A DNA stretch of 64,000 nt from Antedon mediterranea (GCF_964355755.1 NC_092672.1:21076501-21140500), one strand, 5' to 3'; positions 36,420-47,885 are shown, counted from the first letter of the stretch. The notes: a model not told the origin generated them from the letters alone. Numbers and translations are program-made.

Positions 36420-36952
36420 GTAAGTTTTGGACATTTTGTATATTTGTATGGTCTATTGTTTGTGTATTAACAGTTTTAATGCCTAATTATGGCAGTATCT
36501 TATCTGTATCACATGGATAGGATTCTGCTGTGTGTAGGTAGGTGGGAACATGCCCGCTGTACAGATTGTTGTTTAGGTCTTCCACCTATCCTAATGTAAA
36601 CAGATTACCCAACACACCTTCGTGTATCTCTTCACACACCCAATCTATAAAGTTTTGCAAGCTATCTCTAGACTTCTCTCACTACATGTGAAGTGAATTT
36701 TGAAGAGCTTTTTCTCTATTTAGCACTCTTAACTATTTATAAAGTTTACTTTTCTTTATTCTAATATATTTGTATTCTATTCACATTATTTCTAATTGCT
36801 GTTTTAAGAGATAAGTATTTCTTTGATGATATGCGCTCTATATGTTCTGGATATATTTATTGATTTTAGAAAGCACTGCATTATATTACATCAGTAGGCT
36901 TTACTATCCTTGTCAAATAGTTTATAAATTATTGTTTTTATTTTGTATGCAG

Positions 36953-37042
36953 ATCTTTGTGACATCAGAGGCAGTTTATGTTGCTGTCTTTGATTTGAGT
37001 AAAGACCTCGATGATCCTGCAATAGTAATGGATCCCAATGGG
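36953..37042 (+). CDS. ROC core beta-strand exon
   Basis: A 90-nt, phase 0-0 exon encoding IFVTSEAVYVAVFDLSKDLD followed by DPAIVMDPNG. The hydrophobic AVYVAVFDLS strand after the switch II helix is the fourth strand of the Ras-like fold, ending in the common DLS. Acceptor GTATGCAG, donor GTAAGT. Confidence 0.88.
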
Positions 37043-37255
37043 GTAAGTATTTCAGGGGTATTAGATTAGATTAGATGTTGTTGACAATCTCATTCATTAG
37101 TTAAAGTAAAATGCTTGCATTGCAATGTAGCTGTGTCAAAGATAGTCATAGTTTTGTTTTTATATAAGCTTGTTTGGTACTAAAATAATATACAATTTCT
37201 TATAGATTTTTTATAGAAAATTATTATTTAAAATTAATAAAATTATTTTTTACAG

Positions 37256-37435
37256 CAACAACGTAAACATCATTGGACAAATCGTCAGTTTTTACTGTCT
37301 TCAATCCTGTCAATATATTCCCATAGTCGTATATTGGGAGAGAATATTGAGAAGGAAGTAAATTTACCTGCTATCCTTGTTGTTGGCACACACAAGGCAA
37401 GTCTGGGAGAAACAGAAGAAGAACAAAATGAAGAG
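37256..37435 (+). CDS. ROC exon with G4-like THKA motif
   Basis: A 180-nt, phase 0-0 exon: a tryptophan-containing helix (HHWTNRQFLLSSILSIYSHS), then LPAILVVGTHKASLGE. ILVVGTHK is the guanine-recognition strand. The family usually has Asp after THK (THKD); here it is Ala, which may weaken guanine specificity. Acceptor TTTTTACAG, donor GTTAGT. Confidence 0.9.
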
Positions 37436-37719
37436 GTTAGTAATAATCTAGAATAGGTTTGTGTTTACATTTAATACAAAGCTTAAAATATTTGTCTTGG
37501 GCACATGTACCACAGTGGGTATAGTACATTTAAACTGTAGGACTAATAATCAATCAATTTACACAGTTTTAAATCCACCAAATGTAATTTAGCTTTTTGT
37601 GCAAATTAAGTTGACATGACATAAAACAAGTGATTGTCAAATTTGAAATATATAAAGAATATACTTGATGAAAATGAAACATAGAAGAGGAAATTTGGAC
37701 TTTATTAATATAAATACTA

Positions 37720-39175
37720 CATATATACCAAACTTTTTAATGAGAGTTTAGCAAGTGGTAGAGTGCCCAATCAATGGAAAACGGCCTGTATCTCACCTAT
37801 TCCTAAGATAAAAAATCCCAAGGAACTTAATGACTATAGGCCAATAGCTATCACATCCAATGTTGGTAAGTGCCTAGAAAAGATTGTACTTAGGCAGTTG
37901 CTTGATCAGACCAAATTGTTTCTCGATCCTCTCCAATTTGCCTATCAGAGTAATAGAAGTGTTGAAGATACTGTGCTCTTCCACTTACATAATATTTACC
38001 AACATTTAGATGTGCCTAAATCATATGTAAGATGTTTGTATATAGATTTTTCTAGTGCTTTTAATACCGTTGAACCTGGTTCATTAGTACGCAAACTTAA
38101 AGAAATGAACGTAAACGACACATTGCCTTCATGGATATATAATTTCTTAACAAAAAGGTTCCAGTATGTTAAACTAAACGGTATTTTATCTGATAAAAGA
38201 ACTGTTAGCATTGGCACGCCACAAGGGTCTGTTATCTCCCCAATGTTGTTTTCACTGTTCACCAGCAGTTTCAGAGCCAATTCAAATGAATGTTGTATAG
38301 TAAAATATGCAGATGACACAGTCATCACTGGATACATTACTGGCAATGATGAAACAAGCTATAGACAAATAGGATGTGATTTTTATCACTGGTGCTGCAA
38401 TAACAACCTGAAACTAAACATAAAGAAAACAAAAGAAATGCAAATTGATTTTAGGAAAATTAAAGAACCCTTAGAACCTCTGATTATAAATGAAAATGAG
38501 ATTGAAGTAGTAAATGAGTACAAATATCTGGGTTGTATAATTGACAATAAGCTAAATTGGATAAATAATGTAAATAAAGCCACATGCAAAGCCAACCAAA
38601 GGATGTTTATTTTAAGAAAAATGAAGTACCTACAAATTGACAAAAACTATACTTAAATTGTTTTATAACTCTGTAATTCTCAGTGTAATACTTTTTTGTA
38701 ATGTTTGTTTTTATGGTAATACAATGCAAAAAGATAAAATTAAACTTAATCGAATAGGAAATAGAGCAATTAGACTAATAGGAGAGCACTTACCTGATGT
38801 TGAATCTTTGTATAAAGAAAATGTGTTAAAAAAAGTAAAAAGTATCATTGATGATGAAACACATCCTCTTCACAAACAATTTGCTCTCATGAATTCTGGC
38901 ATAAGACTACGTGCACTTAATACCAAAACAAAACGGTTTAGGTGCTCGTTTGTACCTAATGCTATACATTTATATAACTCCAGAGTACAAAGGTAAAATG
39001 TAATTGTAACCGATAATTTTTATCTAATTTTAACAATTTTTAGCCTCTTAACTTTTTGTGTGTGTTTTTGTAAATTGTATTTTATATTTTTGTATTTTGC
39101 CAGTTTTCAAATCACATTTCTGTTTTTTAAATGGACAATAAAGTATATATGACTACATGACTATGACTATGACTA
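37720..39175 (+). mobile_element. 5'-truncated non-LTR retrotransposon (Jockey/CR1/Rex1-like RT)
   Basis: The frame at 37,757-38,656 encodes reverse transcriptase with NDYRPIAITSNVGKCLEKIV, LDPLQFAYQSNRSVEDTVLF, IDFSSAFNT, GTPQGSVISPMLFSLF and the catalytic YADDT box, then the thumb region ending YLGCIID. A frameshift near 38,640 moves to 38,637-38,996, the RT C-terminus (LNRIGNRAIRLIGEH). The 3' end is GACAATAAAGTATATATGAC with a GACTACAT/GACTATGA microsatellite. The endonuclease half is missing and the frame is broken. It is inserted in sense in a host intron. Confidence 0.9.
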
Positions 39176-39317
39176 CATGTTAGCATTTTAAGGTTTTAAA
39201 ATAAAGTTTTGGGGAGAAAAATTAATAATTCTTTTTGTAGGTTTAAATACGGTGCTGTTTTTATTGTCTTTTGTTTGTATATATTATGTAGTAGTGTTTA
39301 ATTTGTTTTTAATCCAG

Positions 39318-39559
39318 GCAGAGGTGGTGTTAAAGAAAGTTAAAGATTCCATGAAAGGAAAACCATATGAAAAACATGTACTTGGATACTATGCTGTTGA
39401 AAACAGTAGGGAGACTACAGACAAGAGCTTTAGTGATCTGAAAAAAGTAATTCAGGATCTTATGAACCATTTAAAAAAGTCTATTCCATAAAGTGGATGC
39501 GGTTTAGATGTGAAATGTATAATCTGAGGAAGGACAAATTGATATGTTCTGCAGAAGAG
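39318..39559 (+). pseudogene. End of ROC / start of COR exon with one-base frameshift
   Basis: A 242-nt exon; 243 would keep phase 0-0. It encodes EVVLKKVKDSMKGKPYEKHV, YYAVENS (G5 region), a helix KKVIQDLMNHLKKSIP, and then TAA at 39,489-39,491. One base out of register the coding continues as KWMRFRCEMYNLRKDKLICS and AEE before the GTAAAT donor, which is the conserved start of COR. A single base is missing between CCA and AAG. Without correction the protein would end before COR. Confidence 0.87.
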
Positions 39560-39589
39560 GTAAATTTTTATTTTATTATAATTTTTTTT

Positions 39590-42265
39590 TTTAGGGGAAG
39601 CAAAACTTGTTCAATAAATATTGTGAAGGCAAAGCACCTTTCTTTAACAACACATTCAAGACTGTCTGCTCTTGAAAACAAATCACCAGATTCTATTATA
39701 CTTGTAATTTGTGATGTTAATAAATGCCACCTTAACTATCCGGGCTATGTTCAATACATTAATAAACCAACTAACTCCCGTACCACTTTAGGTGCCTCGA
39801 ATCATAACACAATATGTATGTTGCCGAAATACAGGCAATACTTTAATAATAAATTTAAGCCTGCTACAATTAAATACCGCTCCTGGACAAGAGATGCAAT
39901 GGTCAGACGTGTACTATGACAACACTGGCATAAATGCTAGTGTGACTGTCATCAATGAATACATCAAGCAATGCATCAACAACGTGATCCCAATTAAACA
40001 TAAGAAGTCATACTTACACAACAAACCTTGGATGTCTAAAAATATTGCAACATGCGAAAAACAGCGTGCCTTTGCTAACAACGTCTACAGTCTCGTGAAA
40101 CAAAAAGAAATTAGAAATTCAAAAACTGTGATAGCCAAGCAGCATGTAAAGCAATGCAAACCATAACTGGTTTTAACTGTAAACAAAAAAAAAGGATATA
40201 AATGGTAATACAAACTAAACTTGTAAATGACCTCAATGAATTCTATTGTAGATTTGACAAATACGACTTTAGTGATTGTATTAATGCAAAAGTTAAGTTA
40301 CTAGAAAGCAAAGTTAAACTATTAGATCATGAATCTTACATGTTGCATGTCAATGAACACTTAGTTAAGCAGGTTTTAGGTGTTAAGGTAACTAAATCTA
40401 TGGGCCCTGACGGTATTAGTAATAAAGTCCTGAAATGCTTTAGCCACCAATTGTCGGCAGTTTTCACTAAACTATATCAACGCTCTATAGACTCTGGATT
40501 GATCCAAAATATTTAGAAAACTTCTCTAATTTCTTCTTTACCAAAAGCTAAAAATAAACCTCCTACTTACCTCAATGATTACCGTCCCATCGCGTTAACA
40601 TCAAATCCCATGAAATGTCTCGAATCATACTAAGAGCACTGGGAAAGTCAAAAGATGAATACCGCAAATGATATTAATCAGTTTGCATATAAACCAAACC
40701 AAGGTGTGGATGATGCTGTGATCATATACAATGTCTATAAACACCTAGACAAACAAAGATCCTACTGTATATCAGGTTAACCTTTATTGACTTTTTCAGT
40801 GCCTTTAACCATACTTTAACTGTATTCAACCCCACCTACTCATTGATAAGATGTATAAATTAAATTTCAATAATAAAATTTTCTTTGGCTTAAGTTACCT
40901 GAGAGAGAGACCACAGTATGTTATTAATTAAAAATTAGTGATACACAATCTGAATTACGCAAAGTTAGCACGAGCGCACCACAAGGCTGTGTCCTATCAC
41001 CCATTTTATTCAAACTCTATACCAGTGACTACTTATGTAAAGAGCCAAAATGCTCAATTATCAATTAAGCTGAAGACACTGTCATAACAGATTTTATGTC
41101 AGATAAACCAAATGGCTATTTTGATGATGAAGCTAACCAGTTTGCATAATGGTGTAGAGATAATTTTTTAGAGCTAAACATTACGAAAACTAAAGAACTT
41201 ATTATCGATTTTAGAATTAAGAAACCTCAAATTGAACTTCTCCTTATTGATGGTGAAGATGTTGAACGAGTCAACAAATACATATATTTAGGAACCATAA
41301 TTGACGAGAAACTCACCTGGATCGACCAAGCCATGGTAAAGAAAGCTAACTAACAACTGTACTTTTTAAGGAAACTTAGAACTTTTAATGTAGATAGTAA
41401 AATACTGTTACTTTTTTATAAATCTGTTGAATATAATCTGTTACTATGGGAACACTTCACAATTGATTACTATAAAAAGCAATACAAGCGTGTAGTCTAA
41501 AACACCGATTTAAATACCGTCTCCTAATTGTATGAAGATTGTTTGATTAAAAAAGTGAAAGCAATAATGGATAACGATACCCACCCGCTCAGGCTTTCTT
41601 TTATGCTTAATCAAGCTGGACGTAGAGTACCGCTTAGAATACGAACCTCAAGATACCGATTACCATTCGTCCCACAATGCATTTTCGAGTATAATAACAC
41701 AAGTTGATAAATTATAATCAATCTTACACAGAATTTATAATATTAATTACACTCTCTGTAAATTATATTTCTTGTTTCCTTTTTATATCTGTATTTTATA
41801 GTATTTTTATATCTGTAGTTTTATATGAATTTGTTTACATTACATACTGTGTATTTTATATGAATTTGTTTACATTACATACTGTGTATTTTATATGAAT
41901 TTGTTTACATTACATACTGTGTATTTTATATGAATTTGTTTACATTACATACTGTGTATTTTATATGAATTTGTTTACATTACATACTGTGTATTTTATA
42001 TGAATTTGTTTACATTACATACTGTGTATTTTATATGAATTTGTTTACATTACATACTGTGTATTTTATATGAATTTGTTTACATTACATACTGTGTATT
42101 TTATATGAATTTGTTTACATTACATACTGTGTAGTTTTATATGAATTTGTGTATTTTTAACTTTTTTAAGTTATTCTAAATGTTTTATGCTGTTTATTGC
42201 CTTGAGGAAGAGAAATTTCAAATTATATATTTTTTGACAATAAAGTTATCTTGGATTTTGAATAT
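39590..42265 (+). mobile_element. Decayed full-length-like LINE (same clade as 37,720)
   Basis: Fragments in several frames follow the order of an endonuclease-RT protein: ILVICDVNKCHLNYPGYVQY (endonuclease end), HNTICMLPKYRQYF, a WTRDAM segment, NKPWMSKNI, SMGPDGISNKVL, LNDYRPIALTSN, INQFAYKPNQGVDDAV, a TSAPQGCVLSP-like motif with GT-to-CT changes, and a degenerate ADDT region. The 3' end GACAATAAAGTTATCTTGG at about 42,237 resembles that of the neighbouring LINE. Many stops and frameshifts make it inactive. Confidence 0.85.
41824..42135. repeat. 35-bp minisatellite in the LINE 3' UTR, about 9 copies
   Basis: Units of TATGAATTTGTTTACATTAC plus ATACTGTGTATTTTA, almost identical, between the decayed RT end and the LINE 3' terminus. 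Confidence 0.95.
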
Positions 42266-42298
42266 GCATTGGCTTATAACTTTTAATTCAGGTTTAGA

Positions 42299-42436
42299 TT
42301 TATTATTCATTCATTCAATTCATGTAAGACTTTGATAAAGGTTTTTCCTTTAAATATTATGTTTATTTCTGTTATATTTATATTTACTTTTAATTTATGT
42401 TTGAACAAGGAAAGTCTTACATGAATGAATAATAAA
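42299..42436. mobile_element. Short palindromic MITE-like element
   Basis: The left end TTATTATTCATTCATT ... CATGTAAGACTTT is repeated in inverse at the right (AAAGTCTTACATG, AATGAATAATAA). About 138 bp, AT-rich, non-coding. Confidence 0.6.
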
Positions 42437-42568
42437 TTTTGAGTATTGTATTTTGACGTTGAACTTGAGTGCAGAAAGTTATTTTGAAGAAACACCTACT
42501 TATTGTGTAGAGTACAACACTTGTATATTTATTTAAATTTTAAAAACATGCATTTTTGTTGATTTTAG

Positions 42569-42766
42569 GTTAAAGAAATGGCCAGACAAAACGGAATTGG
42601 TAATGAAAGCCAACAGTTAATTATGCTTAACTTTCTGTACGACCTTGGTGACATCATCTACTTGCCTGATAATGAATTATTACGAAATCAAGTGGTGTTG
42701 GACCCAATGAGTCTTGTTCAGTTTGTTACAGCATTTGTGAAAGTGGTTACACCCGATGAGTTTAAA
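42569..42766 (+). CDS. COR domain exon
   Basis: A 198-nt, phase 0-0 exon with an open frame. It encodes VKEMARQNGIGNESQQLIML, then NFLYDLGDIIYLPDNELLRN and QVVLDPMSLVQFVTAFVKVV. The F-x-x-x-LG-x-I/L-x-Y and VVLDPxxLVxFV patterns are diagnostic of the COR-A subdomain, the dimerisation module C-terminal to ROC. Acceptor GATTTTAG, donor GTAAGT. Confidence 0.93.
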
Positions 42767-43444
42767 GTAAGTGGGCTTATGTTGATCAACAAAACACTCA
42801 TTCGTTCAGAAGTTGACAGATAAAAAAAATGCTAGATTGGTGAAACTTTTAATTAGTCTTAAACTTTCTCTAATTTATCTGTAAACCCCAACACAATCAA
42901 GTTTGTTTCATTTGACACAAATGTTCCAATTGTGGTAAAACATGTGATGAATCTATATATAGGAGTACTTTTAGAATGTGGTACGCAATGTCGATACTGA
43001 AACATACCCACACACAATAATATGATGCTGCTTTGCAGCAGGCTATCTTCATCTACAATAATTGTTTTGTGTATGATATAATTGTGAAGGTCCACCCAAA
43101 TTCATCAAAGGTGTCAAAACAAAATTGGCTTTGTTTAAATTTGTTTCAATATTTGGACAATTTTTTACTACATACATGACCACCATCATATTTGCAGGTA
43201 TAGCCCTCCAGTACACATATACAATAGCTTTGTCTACATTTTTTTTTATGCCAAAGCTTCATTACAGTATTTAAGAACCATTTGAGGGCACTTCCTAGAT
43301 ACAGGATACGAAAAGCAAGCATACTGTACCCTCTAGTTAAATTAATTATATTGGTTCTCATAAAAATTCTCTTCTTTCTCTTAACATTCATTCACTACTG
43401 GTTCATGGACACAAAAGTATATTTTGATTGTTTTGTTATTTTAG

Positions 43445-43628
43445 ACACCTCAGTACCGTGAAGCCTTTAGAAACCTTGACAAAGGCATACTGGATGAGAT
43501 GTTGTTAAAGAAATTGTGGGAGAAAAAGGGTATTGATAGTGAGAAATTTCAATACCTTGTTGACCTGATGATTTGATTTGGTTTCATTTGTGAGAGAACA
43601 ACTTCCATCAGCCAAGCCAACACAGCAA
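43445..43628 (+). pseudogene. COR domain exon with in-frame TGA
   Basis: This exon encodes TPQYREAFRNLDKGILDEML, a helix KKLWEKKGIDSEKFQYLVDL, MI, then TGA (43,574-43,576) and FGFICERTTSIS in the same frame. Related COR domains have a basic residue where the stop falls; CGA or AGA to TGA is a likely origin. The donor is uncertain: GTACAT at 43,629 gives phase 1, which agrees with the next exon only if that starts at 44,005. Confidence 0.87.
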
Positions 43629-43997
43629 GTACATCTACAGTAGGTTTTTTTCTTAGCTTTTTTACCCAAATTTATTTTACGACCAATATTTTATATGGTT
43701 TTTTTTCAAGAACAACCCTGTTGATGACATACCCTTACTTCTGAGAGGTAGTTTAAATGGGATATAAAGGAATTTTTGTAATTGATGAAAGCTGCTTACG
43801 TTTTGCCCCAATAACGCACTTAGGCCGTCTCAGTCTTCAACCTTCCTTGCTACTGGCCTGATTTTAACAAGACTTAGTATTAAAGATGTTAGATACATTG
43901 CTTTAAGCACTATTATTTTACTGTACTTGTTTAAAGTTTGATCAAAGCAGATTAAATTTTATTGCATTTTTACACATTTTAACATTAATTATTTCAG

Positions 43998-44309
43998 AAA
44001 TCAGTTGTCAAGCGATCATTTTTTGTACCACTACGACTTGCTTTTGAGACGTCACCATCCAGTGAAGTGAAGTCTGTGCATGATGGGCACTATTCTATCA
44101 GCATCTATTACGACCTTTGTGGACATCTGCCTGACATACTGTTTCCATATTTAGTGATTGATTTCATTAATGAATATCAGAAGGAGACAGAAGATGAACC
44201 ACAACTATCCCATAATCATGCTGAGCTCTACATAGACCAATGTCATAATGTGATTCTGTCTCTTGTTCAATTGGTAACTAAAGAAGATGAACGAAAGTTC
44301 ATGTTAAAG
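43998..44309 (+). CDS. COR-B exon
   Basis: Up to 312 nt. It begins KSVVKRSFFVPLRLAFETSP; the FFVPLRL motif is typical of COR-B. It continues HYSISIYYDLCGHLPDILFP, YLVIDFINEYQ and ends ERKFMLK at a GTGACA donor, phase 0. With the upstream donor at 43,629, the acceptor at 44,004 (exon from 44,005) keeps the frame; the stronger-looking acceptor is at 43,997. The frame inside the exon is fully open. Confidence 0.88.
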
Positions 44310-44834
44310 GTGACATTAAATCTTAAATTTAAACTATGAATAGTGTAATGTTATATTTTGGTGCTATTAAATATGTTATATACAAGTGTGCGACAATAAT
44401 GCATGCAATAGCTTTCAAATCCTAAAATTAATATGCTACAACCGATCAAGTGCATATAAAAACTAGAATGGCACTCTGAGAGTTCATACCTCCGCCTACT
44501 GTAAAATTCTTAATGCTGCGTGTGATTGGGCTAATTTCACTACAACAATTTTTATGCAAGTTTGGTGTAAATGTTATTTAACCAGCCTTTCAACTGACAA
44601 TAGTTTCAGTTGACTATCAATAGAACAGCAACGACAAAAACAAGAAATTGAGATTCCAGTTTATTTGTTACTTTGAGACTGCTCGCCATCTTTTGAAAAT
44701 TCTCTCTAATCTTTTAACACTAACAGATCTGAAATAATAATAAAATGTCCAGAATTGGCATCCTGAGATCCATAAGATTTATTACAAACATAATAGACAA
44801 ATAAACTTATGTACTTTAAAATGTTTGTCTTTAG

Positions 44835-44912
44835 GGTACAATTAAAGGCAGAATGGCAATTGCAGAAACAGCTACCACAGAATGTGAACCTTCTCCTGAA
44901 GCATGTAAACAG
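44835..44912 (+). CDS. Linker exon after COR-B
   Basis: A 78-nt, phase 0-0 exon encoding GTIKGRMAIAETATTECEPS and PEACKQ. Acceptor TCTTTAG, donor GTATGT. No domain is recognised; the borders and phase fit the neighbours. Confidence 0.72.
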
Positions 44913-45248
44913 GTATGTTATGATTTCTTTTAAAACATGCACCATTGGTGGCGACATTCAATATTTTTATTCGTCGATAAGTCCAGAAAATATGAATACA
45001 CCGCACAATGAATATGTAGTACCGGGACGATTCGGCCAGGAGACGATTCGTGTACATACATCATTTCTGACAGGGGACATAATCATAATTGGCATATATT
45101 TCGCATCTTACAAGACTTATTTTCAGTACATGTTCAAATCTCACACACATAGTTTCCAGAGGCGTTGGCCATGTTTCAGAAATTCTCAGTAGAGTGAAGC
45201 GAACAAACTCTCTAGTTAAAAGGAATTATCAACTTTATTTTCTTACAG

Positions 45249-45450
45249 GTTATGTCAACGCTTGAGATGTCTTTCAAACATTCTAAAGATGGTGGTAGAA
45301 GGGGCATTAAATTCCATCGATGCATTCCCTGTGATTGTAGTAAGACATCTGAGAAGAAACACATGCAAGTTCTTGGTGATTTCCAGGAAGAGATGTTGCC
45401 ATGCAAAGGAGATCGGATGAATGTTAAACGCTACAAGAGGCTATTTGGCA
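45249..45450 (+). CDS. COR tail exon with Cys-rich motif
   Basis: A 202-nt exon, phase 0 in, phase 1 out. It encodes VMSTLEMSFKHSKDGG, then IKFHRCIPCDCSKTSEKKH, a short helix and EMLPCKGDRMNVKRYKRLFG. The Cys/His cluster (C-x2-C-x-C ... H ... C) followed by a basic end is common after ROC-COR in invertebrate members and may bind a metal; that is an inference. Acceptor TCTTACAG, donor GTAAGT. Confidence 0.85.
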
Positions 45451-46620
45451 GTAAGTTCAGCAATACTAGAGTACAAATTATACAAATCACTGGTGCATTG
45501 TATTTCAGATTAAATTTCATGGTGAAGGGCTCTATTTGATGAAAACAATATAGATTTTGGATAAAAAAGTAAGAAGTGTAGATACATACAGGTAATGATT
45601 CAACAAATTACATTCAATAGAATTTAAACAATAACTATGAAGCGGTTAAAATATGTGCAACAAGATCATCATCATTATCACCCTACATAAATGAATAGAA
45701 TACACTTTAAAACGTCATTAAAGGCAAGCAATTACCCATAATGTTTAATGTCTGGTAAACACGCATCGTGACACTAGCAGTGGCACTGTGGCTTGGTGTA
45801 TTACTGTACATTAGTCCTTGGTTCAAATCATAATACTAAGATGTTTCTCATGACCCAACAACAACACCGCAATTTACATAGACGAGTGATAATGGTAAGC
45901 GGTAAACTGCATGCTTGTCCCACGTAAGATCTATATCTATCCTGAGTGGGTTTCCACTAAACCGCCATCCACGTTTAAAAAACATAGATTCTGTATTTTT
46001 GTTTTTCATTACCCCTTACAGTTCACGCTCATCTGTGTAAATTGGCCTTAAGCCTAATATTAATCCCGATTTATAAAATATGGATTTGTATTTCATCTGT
46101 AATTGGTGAGTTATGTTCTTGCTTTTGGATCTGCTGCGTTAAAATTATATATTATACATACCATAATGGTATGTTACTAAACTTTACAGGTTTAAACTAC
46201 TGTAGTATTGTATGACAAGCAATTGGTCATATGATGTAAACACAAATACCCTTTTTAATTCAACAGTGAGTTTAAACTGCCTAGTTAAATACATGCATTC
46301 TTTTTTATTTGTATCAGTATTATTATCATCATTGTAAATGCACTTTTCATATTAGTGTATCAATAAATAGGCCAGAAAATAAAGTGTTCATTCAAGTAAG
46401 CATTCGTAGCTGATGGGGCCATTTATTCAAAAGCCACTGCTGTCATCACACATAATATTTACACAGAATACCACAATGATCACCTTTTCAAAGCAACATA
46501 TTTAATTTCGTCATTAGTAGTCGCATTACATGTATGCACAGTATTTGTTGTTATTTGTTTCTAAAATGTTAATAATAATTATAATTCTGAATCAAAGAAA
46601 AGTATATTCTTATTTTGTAG
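45451..46620. other. Intron with degenerate tRNA-like SINE trace
   Basis: Mostly AT-rich. Near 45,775-45,960 a B-box-like GGTTCAAATC follows a TGGCTTGGTGTA stretch, and CCACTAAACCGCCATCCACG occurs downstream, consistent with a decayed tRNA-derived SINE. No exon was recognised. Confidence 0.35.
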
Positions 46621-46872
46621 ATGAAAGAACAAGAGAATTGATGAAGCTAGCAAAAAAGCTAGGCAATGAATGGGAACAACTGGCTGTGTTTCTTGGGTTC
46701 ACTAAGGCAGAGCTTGATGGCTTTAAATATGGCAATCGTAACATGCTAGGAGCAATATTCAGCATGCTAGACACTTGCTGCAAGAAGGCAGGTACTAGCA
46801 AGTCATGGAATATACAACTCACTAAAGCACTCAGAGAAATTGATAGACACGATTTAGCAGATGAAGTCAAAA
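46621..46872 (+). CDS. Death domain exon 2
   Basis: A 252-nt exon, phase 1-1, identical in length and phase to the death-domain exon at 21,333. It encodes RELMKLAKKLGNEWEQLAVF, LGFTKAELDGF, AIFSMLDTCCKKAG and LTKALREIDRHDLADEVK. The EWEQLA core and LADEV ending mark a death domain. The donor GTAAGC overlaps codons that, unspliced, read KSKL and stop, matching the KCRL end of the last exon, so intron retention would give a normal-looking C-terminus. Confidence 0.92.
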
Positions 46873-47523
46873 GTAAGCTATAAACAGTGTTCTAAAAACT
46901 GCTAATAATTTTAGCCCTATCATCACCATCCTTTTCAATTTTTTATAAATACATTTTTGTTAAATATGTTTTACGTTTCATTATAGAGTTGATGTCTATA
47001 ACATAGTATATTTTCACAACTTCCCATACAATACATTTCTTTTTTTTTGTAACACCATTGTTGGTATTTTAATATTTTTTACGTTTCATTATAAGTCTAT
47101 AACTTAGTTTTCTTCCACGCCATTCCATTTTGTATTATATTAAAGTTTCTTAGCAGCTTTTGGACTGATTTTAATAAATAAATAAAACATTGTTCCAACA
47201 ACAGCAACTAAAACATTGACTGATTTATACTTTTATACTTTTGTACTCATTTTCATGTGCTTACAATTTAGATAAAGAATCTCAATTATTTTCCATGTAT
47301 TTGGTTTGATAATGAACAACTATTTTGATTTTCAATGAATATATACAATTGCCCAGCAGGTAATTCAGTGATATTTTGTTTAAGTAATACTGTAGTAAGA
47401 CAATGTATTCTCCACATTCAACTTGTTATGAAAAAATGTTATTCCTATTACATTAAATTTAATATCAGTGTGTAAAATCTCAAATGTGAAAGAAATAAGA
47501 GAAAAATCTTTTTGTTTTCTTAG

Positions 47524-47780
47524 ATGAAGCATCTAAAAAATTAATGGAATTAGCCAAAAAACTTGGCAGTGAGTGGGAACAAGTTGCAATATTCCTAGAG
47601 TTTGCAAAGGCTGACCTTGATCGCTTTAAGCAAGACAATCATGGTTACTTGCTAGGAGCAATCTTCAGTATGCTGGATGCATGGTACAGGAAGTCGTCAG
47701 GTACTATGTCACAACTAATTGAAGCCCTTAAACAAGCTAACAGAAATGACTTAGCAGATGAAGTTAAATGCAGGCTATGA
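47524..47780 (+). CDS. Death domain exon 3 (terminal exon)
   Basis: Enters in phase 1 after a TTTTCTTAG acceptor and ends at TGA (47,778-47,780). It encodes KLMELAKKLGSEWEQVAIFL, AKADLDRFKQDN, LGAIFSMLDAWYRKSSG and LIEALKQANRNDLADEVKCR followed by L. It is clearly a paralogue of exon 46,621 (shared EWEQ, LGAIFSMLD, DLADEVK), so the C-terminus arose by tandem exon duplication. The intron between the two is about 650 bp of AT-rich sequence. Confidence 0.93.
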
Positions 47781-47879
47781 AAACAATGATTGTTTGAATG
47801 TCACTGCCTACAACCAGCAGTATCAGCAGCATCACTGTCATTGAAATAATGTTGACTTGTGCATTTATCTATTGTGTAT

Positions 47880-47885
47880 ATTAAA
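47880..47885 (+). terminator. Possible poly(A) signal ATTAAA
   Basis: ATTAAA lies about 100 nt after the stop codon of the terminal exon, just before the 112-bp array. It is the nearest variant of the AATAAA signal; use is not shown. Confidence 0.3.

Larger units (their letters stand above)
1937..47780 (+). pseudogene. ANK-death-ROC-COR-death-death locus, disrupted copy
   Basis: This is the overall span of a multi-exon gene of the ROCO type (ROC GTPase plus COR domain) with N-terminal ankyrin repeats and three death domains. Members of this broad group (DAPK1 is the vertebrate relative with ankyrin, ROC-COR and death domains) act in intracellular signalling and cell death; the role here is inferred. 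About 23 exons were placed by eye from GT-AG borders, reading frame and domain content. No initiator exon is seen, so the 5' end is outside the window or missed. The order is ankyrin, death, ROC, COR, death, death. Lesions are a one-base loss at 39,489, a TGA at 43,574, and a nonsense codon in a duplicated exon at 23,774. All flanking coding sequence still looks well conserved, so the damage is recent, allelic or an error. Confidence 0.7.
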
